Shown one piece after another: positions 57,621 through 64,000 of a DNA stretch of 64,000 nt. The translations under genes were made by a program, and so were the position numbers. Where the stretch lies: assembly GCA_050084515.1 (NCBI GenBank), contig CM114271.1, positions 53,878,001 through 53,942,000 of the forward strand, given 5' to 3'. The DNA comes from Blasia pusilla (Eukaryota; Marchantiophyta; Marchantiopsida; Blasiales). Under the pieces are notes generated by a model. The model worked only from the letters and a program-made list of their open reading frames with translations, did not search any database and had not been told where the DNA came from. Positions within the stretch are counted from its first letter, which is position 1. Each line of letters starts with the position of its first letter.

Positions 57621-59689
57621 GGATGCCAAGGAATTAAACATTACACATGAATAGGGATGCCAAAAAGGGTTTAGGGTTTATTCATATCACAAAACAAACC
57701 CCATACAAGAATTGATATCCATACACTTAGGAGATGTATGGAGTTTCCTAGTCGCCTATATTCAATACATGAAAAATTGAATGATTACTACATCTAGTTA
57801 TGAATTGAGTTAGAGAACCTACTTGCTTTGGAAACCCTGTTGTCTTGGGAACATTTTCCTATTGTCACCAATTGAAAAAAAGAAGAAGCAAGCCATCACT
57901 CTCTCTCTCTAAAAAAGCCCATAAAATACAAGAGAAACTCAAACCACATTTAATCATAAACCAAAAATATTGGTGCCACCATTTCAAAGTTCCTTCTTGA
58001 ATGGAATAAGCCAATCCCCCTTCATCAAGCATTTAGATTCTCCACATTTGTTCTTGGTAACCTAGTGTCACAAGTCTTTTTGGGACCAAATTTTTTTTCC
58101 TTGATACCTCTCTCTTAATGTATGTGTTAGCACTAACTTCCAAAATCATTTATGATCAACACTCACAAATGACCTTGCAAGTACTTTGCAGATCTCAAAC
58201 ACTTGCAATTATAAAAATTGACATAGTTCGTATTCTTTTCAGAAACTTGCAAGATACTTACATAATACACGCACAATATACATTAGCAAATGGGTACTCA
58301 CAAAGTTATGGTTCTACGAAAATAAGACTCACAAAGTAGATTCAAGGGAATGGCTAAATATAATAGTGGCATGACAAAAAAATTCCTCTCGAAATAAAAA
58401 ATTTATGGAAATAAGTGGAATATTCCAAGAGCTACCTAAACATATCACAAAACCAAAACAATAATCCATAATCCATTGTTCAAGTATCTTAGCACAAACT
58501 ACAACATACATGCACAATAAAATATTCCACATTCCTTCCTAATATTCTTGCCATAATACATTACCCAATTACAAACTTAATTTTTTATTAGTTCCATAAA
58601 CATTTTATGGTTGAAGTTTGCATGGCGTTGAGGCGATGTGAGCCTTGCAATATTCAGTTAGTAAAAAAAAGAGGCATGCTCCACACACAAGGTTTTGCTC
58701 TGTTTTAGTAATTGTACAACAATTGGAGTGGAAATTTGAAGCAAGTTAACAAGGAAGATTTTATGTCACGTCCAACTAAATCATTGGATTTTCTATTCAT
58801 GATGAAGAAATACCACCCGAAGCATTTGATGCAATGTCCATGTACGTTGTTGGCATGGGTTTTATAATCAAAATTAAGAAAAGTTGACATAAAGATTCTT
58901 GCATAATGTCCAAATGAAAAATTTTGTTTAAAATGGAAAATTTTAATGTGGAGGATATAATGAAACATCTATGTATACATATCATTGCATTTTTCGTCTT
59001 GGATTGACTTTCAAATATGAAAATATGATCTAGAGGACATGCTTCCAAGGATATGACAAATCCACCAATGATGAGAAGGCTAGAGACAACAACAATAGCA
59101 ATCTTAACAACCTCTTAAAAATCCATCCCAGACATAATTCTCTCCGAGAAGGGGAGGATCATCGAATACCATGAGCCTAAGTTGTTTCATGCTAGCTAGA
59201 TTTTCTTCTACGAGTTACCACTGCGATATCAAAATTAGGCCTAAGAGCAGATTTTCATGTCATGCAATGCCTTTCATAAGGTTTTGGATTAAAATAAATA
59301 AATAAATATTTTAGAGATGCAATTTTGGAAAAGCCTTGCATGCAAAACTCCAAAATGTGAAATGGGTGCAACAAAACTTCATATGATATTTGTTGAATGG
59401 TCACCCTTGTAAAAGATACTCGATAAAAAAAAACAGATATGAATCCAATTTCCAAAAAAAAAATCACCAAAAAATTTTATACCTAAATTTCAAATCCAGA
59501 ATAAATTTCCCAAAAATAAAATTTAAAAAAACCCATGTAGAAAATAATTCTCATTTTCATTATCACTAGACAATAATTATCGAGATTTTCTTTGCCAAAT
59601 ACAAACACTTTTAAAATACCCCATATTTACGTGGAATGATCATATTATTCCGTACTTAAAACGGTCCATAATCGATGTATCTCTAGGCG
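57621..59689. other. AT-rich interval, no gene recognised
   Basis: AT-rich DNA with homopolymer runs. Short open frames show no domain. Nothing further is seen before the mitochondrial insertion. Confidence 0.5.
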
Positions 59690-59691
59690 CA

Positions 59692-59824
59692 CCATTAATG
59701 AAGTTGATGATTTCCACCAAGAATTTGATTTCCAGGTTGTGCTAATTCCATACGAATTAAAACTGAAAAGCATGCACCCATTACTCTAGCAATGGCACCG
59801 AAAATTAAATATAGAGTCCCTATA
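59692..59824 (-). pseudogene. cox1: cox1 exon fragment (mitochondrial origin)
   Basis: The minus strand reads [20 protein letters not shown], then [20 protein letters not shown], about 41 uninterrupted residues of the cytochrome c oxidase subunit 1 N-terminus. It begins at TATAGGGACTC, corresponding to cox1 coding position about 45, and ends at about position 175. There it passes into GTGCGCCTAGAGATAC, which looks like the 5' end of a group II intron (GTGYG). The match covers only an internal exon and has no start codon. Two residue changes from the usual sequence (Gly to Arg, Thr to Ala) suggest relaxed constraint. Confidence 0.9.
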
Positions 59825-60367
59825 CGAGTCGAGTAAAGCTCCTTGAAGATGAGGATCCGTATTGGCGAATTAGAGTTCCTGCACTACATCCAATGGCTAA
59901 CTTTGCCTTTCTAGATTGCTGCCAATTTTTTCTCAAATATGCTTAGCGTCCCTTGAAAGTATGGGCCTTATGCATGTGATTCAAGATTTCCTTTGCATTA
60001 TTTTCCACCCGCCAATCATTAACTAGGTTGTCCATCGTCCGAGTGGCAAAATATGCAGCTATACTCAAGCCGTGCTTCCTGATAGCCAAAAACGGCACGT
60101 TTCCCGCCCCCTTTTTAGGTGGGTAGCGCCAAATTATCGCTGCAACAATTAAGGCAGGATAATTCGGAAAGAACTACGCCAAGTTGTACATATAACAATA
60201 CAAGTATCAAGATCTTATTATACTTTGAGAGCCTCCACTTGGAGACAAACCCAAAGAAAACCCGTTTGGGACAGGTAATGGAAGTGAAGGCAACCTTCTT
60301 AGGTATGAGTCTCTTAAGTCCGAAACCAAGTCAATTGCACGTGAGGTCGGACAAAGCAGCTAACACA

Positions 60368-60523
60368 TGTATTCCTGCGTATGAAAACATAGTAAAAGAC
60401 AAGGTAATAGCTAAAATAGGATTAGTTTTGTCTAAAGCACCTAAATCTGTTGTATATTTGAAACGGTTTTGACGTAACGCTAGAACTATGGCGAATGCAT
60501 TAACGGTCATTAATACATAAAAC
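60368..60523 (-). pseudogene. nad2: nad2 exon fragment (mitochondrial origin)
   Basis: The minus strand reads MTVNAFAIVLALRQNRFKYT, then TDLGALDKTNPILAITLSFT and MFSYAGI, a continuous segment of NADH dehydrogenase subunit 2. After AGI-H the homology ends at GTGTTAGCTGCTTTGTCCGA, which resembles the start of a plant mitochondrial group II intron. Upstream homology fades near 60523. Confidence 0.9.
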
Positions 60524-60872
60524 CTTAGGAAATCCCAAGTTGTGTTTCTAGTATGTCAAGCCGGTTCATTAGGCTTTTTGGTCATTTCCCATATCTGTAC
60601 GGTAGTTTGCTAGGCCCCCAAAGGGTCACTTTTTTGTATGACAAAAAAGGGTATGTTTGGACTTTGTCCAAAAAAAGAAAATGCATTGGGTTCTTCAAAT
60701 AAGTGGTGTTTTCTGTAGTTTTCCTGTGTTACAACTTCTGTATCAATTTGATCAATCCAAAATGAATTGGTTCACCATTATTATAGGAAGTCAAATATTT
60801 ACTCTTATGTGTGGTATTCATTCTTGTTTGGCTCTTGTAATAACATCCAATGGTTGGAACAACTTGCAAAAT

Positions 60873-61145
60873 CTAACAACCTTCGACATAAAAATCCAAC
60901 TTATGTAGGAAGATATTGGCACAAAGCGGGGAGATTATAGAGCCCTGCGGAACGCCCTCTGTGTGTATGTAGCATACCAACTTTGTAACGGAAACTAGTG
61001 GCCTTAAGAGAACCAATATGCGACCCCTTTTTAGGATTTTTAGTTTTATAATGGAATTACACCAATACATTGGATTTGTCGTGTTCGGATTGGTAATAAC
61101 AGTCGTACTTGGATTTGTACTAACATCGGAGTAGGGATAGAGCAC
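60873..61145 (-). pseudogene. Group II intron reverse transcriptase/maturase fragment
   Basis: The minus strand contains TEGVPQGSIISPLCANIFLH followed by KLDFYVEG. This is the RT block of group II intron maturases (GTPQGGVISPLLANIYLHxLD), distinct from the plant LINEs in this window. Only this block is readable and stop codons follow. It lies on the same strand as the cox1 and nad2 pieces, as expected for an intron-encoded maturase carried in with mitochondrial DNA. Confidence 0.8.
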
Positions 61146-61150
61146 ATGTT

Positions 61151-64000
61151 TGGAAGAAACACTGATTTGGGGATATGGCTATTCTATTTTGTTCGTGTTA
61201 ATGAGAGAATTAATGGTTAGCACGGATGCTAACATCCTACCATTCAAAATTGGCATCCTAAGGTCAAGAAAGTGCACATTGCAGGTGGGTCGACTTTTTG
61301 TAGGGGTCATAATAATGGAAATTACCATGAATCAATTTGACCTAAGAAGGCTCATAATTAAGGCATGTGCTACTTAGTTTGCTATCATCATTTTCCAATA
61401 AGAAGTTGTAATAGTTACAAAAATTGAACAAATATGTAATTCAAAAATCTATTTTATACCTCTATGAATGTTCCTTTCTCTAGTATCCATAATTAAAATT
61501 AGGAAATTTTAAGAAAGGAAAAATAGCTTAAGAGTTATTTCATTTCTTACGTTTTACTTTAGGTTGAAAATATCCAAACAAGCTTTAGTGTTTAATCAAG
61601 TCAAGCAAATATATTAGTCAAGGATGAATGGTTGTTAAAGTTGCTTATGTGGATTCTCTAAGTAGTGCATGTGATTCTTCTTCAAATGTTTTAGTCAAAT
61701 AGAAAAAGTGTCATAAAATCCTCCGATTGATCTTGCTTAAGGAATCTAAGCATGAGGATAGGAAGTCTACACGACATAAGCCACTTAGCATTGTGTGTGT
61801 GTGTGTGTGCCTTTTGATGCAATAGATTTTGAAACGACCTTTGATTAAGTGTGGGTCGCCTCACACGACATCCTTCTCTCTACTCTTAAGCTTTAGTGTG
61901 AGGATGGGCTAATGTCAAGTAAAATCTAAACCCCAAAGTCCATAAGATCGTCAACTATCCTTCCTCGACTACATATTTGTTGGTTTGGTGGTGGTTGTCA
62001 TCTCTAAGAGTGGGAGATCTTAGAACCAAATTGTTCTTAGGATGAAAGTGGGATGGGAAAGTAAGGGATTTCTCCAAGTTCCACAAAGTGGAATACCACC
62101 CAAACTTACACACTCCATCTTTAGTCGGGATGCATATTCGACCCAACTCTAATATTGGGACTTCAAGATCTCATGAAAGGTCAAGTTGTCAAGCAAGGAC
62201 AACATGCGTGTTGATAACTACATTTCTTGATCCTTTTTTCTTAATTCTTTGAGGATATTTTTTTTGAAAAATAAGTTTTACTCAATTGTAACATAACTTT
62301 ATATATATATATATATAGTCTAGATTAAAATTTTCATATAGTCATGATGTTCCCAAATTAATGTGATATTCCATTTTATTATAGTACTTCCATTGATTTC
62401 CTCTCAATAATACAGATATTTTCTTTTCATTGGATTTTGTTTTAAAAAAATAGGGGGTCTCACTCACAAGGATCCCAATAGTAGACAATGAAATTTTGTA
62501 TGAAATGTTTTTTCCTTGGGCTGTTGGAGATTCTCATGGTTGAAAACAATCTTCCATTAAGATTATAATGAAAGCCTTTGACCCTAAATATTATCACTTC
62601 CAGAAGTTCGAGTTTGGTATGATATAAAATTTGAGAGTGCTTTAGTTGCACGACAATTCATCATAATTGAAAGCACCAAGCCTCAAAAAGTCAAGTTTAG
62701 TTAAGCGGTAACACGAATACTGAGCTAACGTCAGTCCTAATCCAAATAAATACACTGATTAGTTTAAGTGAACTGACCTGTCAAGAGCCGTCCACATTTC
62801 ACATCCCAACCCCCGATGGAAAGACGCACGGAAAGTCCTTCCTCTTAATATACTACTAATAAAAAGATAACGCTAATCACGGCCTTTAATTTACGGAGGC
62901 TGACGTGTGAAACACTGGATTCTATGACACACGTGTCACGTACGCAGCTCGTGCTTGAATGTCACGTCAGCAACTGACATTCCCAGCTCAAACATGACGG
63001 ACCGCCAGCGGGCGCCGTAGCCCGACCGTGCCTCGGGGCCTTGCTAGGGGAGGGCCGTCCTTGAGGCTCGAGTCTCATAGAAGGGAAGGGACTCTAGTCG
63101 AGGCGAGGCTTTGGTCGTAGGAACTGGGCCGGTCGCAGATCCCAAGTAAGGGAACTAGAATATTGTAAGTAGGCCGTAGCTACCCAGAGGACTCCGTAGG
63201 GACGGGGTCCTCTGGGTCCCAGGAAATCAGTTCGTTCGTTCGGCGTTAATGCCAACAACTACAGTACCGATCCTTCCAGCGAACTCTAGTGACTCCGTTG
63301 CCTCTACGGCAGCGACTCCTAATACTTCTACTCTTCGAGTAATCTCGTTTAGGGTTTATTGCTTGTGTGCTTTATCTATAATTGTACCCACTGGTTATGA
63401 AGGTGTTTATAAGAATTTTATTTTTTAAATAATATTTTATTTTTCCCATTGTCGTATTATGCGTCTTCTATTTTGGCTCATTTAAATGGCTTTAGATTTT
63501 ACTTATTCTATTTTCGTTGTGTTTGGACTTTCCCTGTCCGTTTCTCCATATTTCCGTTATTGTAAGTCTTTTTTTTTTGAATCTTCTGTTTTTTTTTCGT
63601 TTCTTAACCCATTTACGTTTGTTGTTTCTAAGTTCTTACTTTCTGCTTTTGTTAGAAGTTTGTATATTCGTTTTTTTTTATATAGTGTCTATCCATATCA
63701 CGTGTTTCTTTTTCACTTTTTATCATCTCATAGGTGAGAATAAATCTTTTTAATTTAAAAGGAATAAAGTGAGATTGTTTAAATTGATCAAGTAGCTTTT
63801 CAAAATAAATTAAGAATTCTTGATTTATTATCCCATGTCTTTTTTAAAAGATTTGATAGGATGTTTAATTCATGTTTTTTCAAAACTCCTCTTCATTTAG
63901 TCTATTATAATAAATTTATTAATGATTGAAGATTGTATTATGATCATATTCATCTGCACAAGTCACTTGATAGAAGGGCTACATACCATCTTAATTAAGG
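61151..64000. other. Right flank, no gene recognised
   Basis: AT-rich DNA with a TG microsatellite (61792-61809) and a TA tract (62301-62317). A GC-richer block lies at about 62860-63330, with ACGT-rich words (GACGTG, CACGTGTCACGT) and an imperfect inverted repeat around AGAGGACTCC and GGGGTCCTCT at 63185-63220. The final 600 bases are T-rich. No domain was recognised. Confidence 0.5.

Larger units (their letters stand above)
59690..61150 (-). other. Nuclear insertion of mitochondrial DNA (mosaic)
   Basis: Three pieces with mitochondrial character lie on the same strand: a group II intron reverse transcriptase piece (about 60873-60975), a nad2 exon piece (60368-60523) and a cox1 exon piece (59692-59824). 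Each is listed separately. The pieces come from different mitochondrial genes, so the insertion is either a patchwork of ligated fragments or a copy of a rearranged mitochondrial region. The reading frames outside the recognised pieces are broken. Confidence 0.8.

Noticed and set aside
59690-61150. Whole window being organellar DNA
   Set aside because: Spliceosomal multi-exon genes, LTR and LINE elements dominate. The mitochondrial pieces are short and broken.

Overview
The window looks like nuclear DNA of a land plant, probably a non-seed plant. MSH1 with a C-terminal GIY-YIG domain and an LRR-II receptor kinase with 11 exons place it in land plants. A vWA/alpha-kinase gene and non-LTR retrotransposons that carry a restriction-like endonuclease domain are unusual for seed plants. 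A nuclear copy of mitochondrial DNA holds cox1 and nad2 exon pieces next to group II intron sequence, and the cox1 piece is bounded close to coding positions 44 and about 175. That pattern is the main reason for favouring a liverwort or other bryophyte; the species itself is not identifiable from the sequence.

Genes lie in GC-richer islands separated by AT-rich, repeat-laden DNA. From left to right: bases 1-3900 hold GC-rich blocks without a recognisable gene. An intronless class-3 lipase-like gene (3931-5691, +) converges on an intronless MSH1 gene (8623-12654, -), with a probable gene relic between them. Upstream of MSH1 is a degenerate direct and inverted repeat array (about 13000-13480). 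A five-exon vWA/alpha-kinase gene occupies 17622-21169 (-); its splice phases close perfectly to 632 aa. Bases 24000-31000 are AT-rich and gene-free. A dead hAT-like transposase (about 30430-31062) is interrupted by a solo LTR (31063-32090) with a clean 5-bp target duplication. A decayed but nearly full-length RLE-type LINE lies at about 34300-37690. An 11-exon NIK/SERK-type LRR receptor kinase gene (39934-44823, -) encodes 642 aa.

The right third is repeat territory. It has a 115-bp tandem duplication, three more 5'-truncated RLE-LINE copies (about 46690-48400 +, 53700-54150 +, 54400-55245 -), a Copia LTR with its tRNA-iMet primer site (48679-49008, -), a 67-bp tandem duplication, a 151-bp satellite (about 56560-57620) and the mitochondrial insertion (about 59690-61150).

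Functionally the four intact genes are independent: lipid hydrolysis or an EDS1-like role, organelle genome surveillance (MSH1), an atypical cytoplasmic kinase, and a plasma-membrane receptor kinase. The rest is a stratified record of transposition, solo-LTR formation, organelle-DNA insertion and satellite growth. Splice sites, frames and repeat spacings were derived by hand; family names rest on motif recognition, not database searches.
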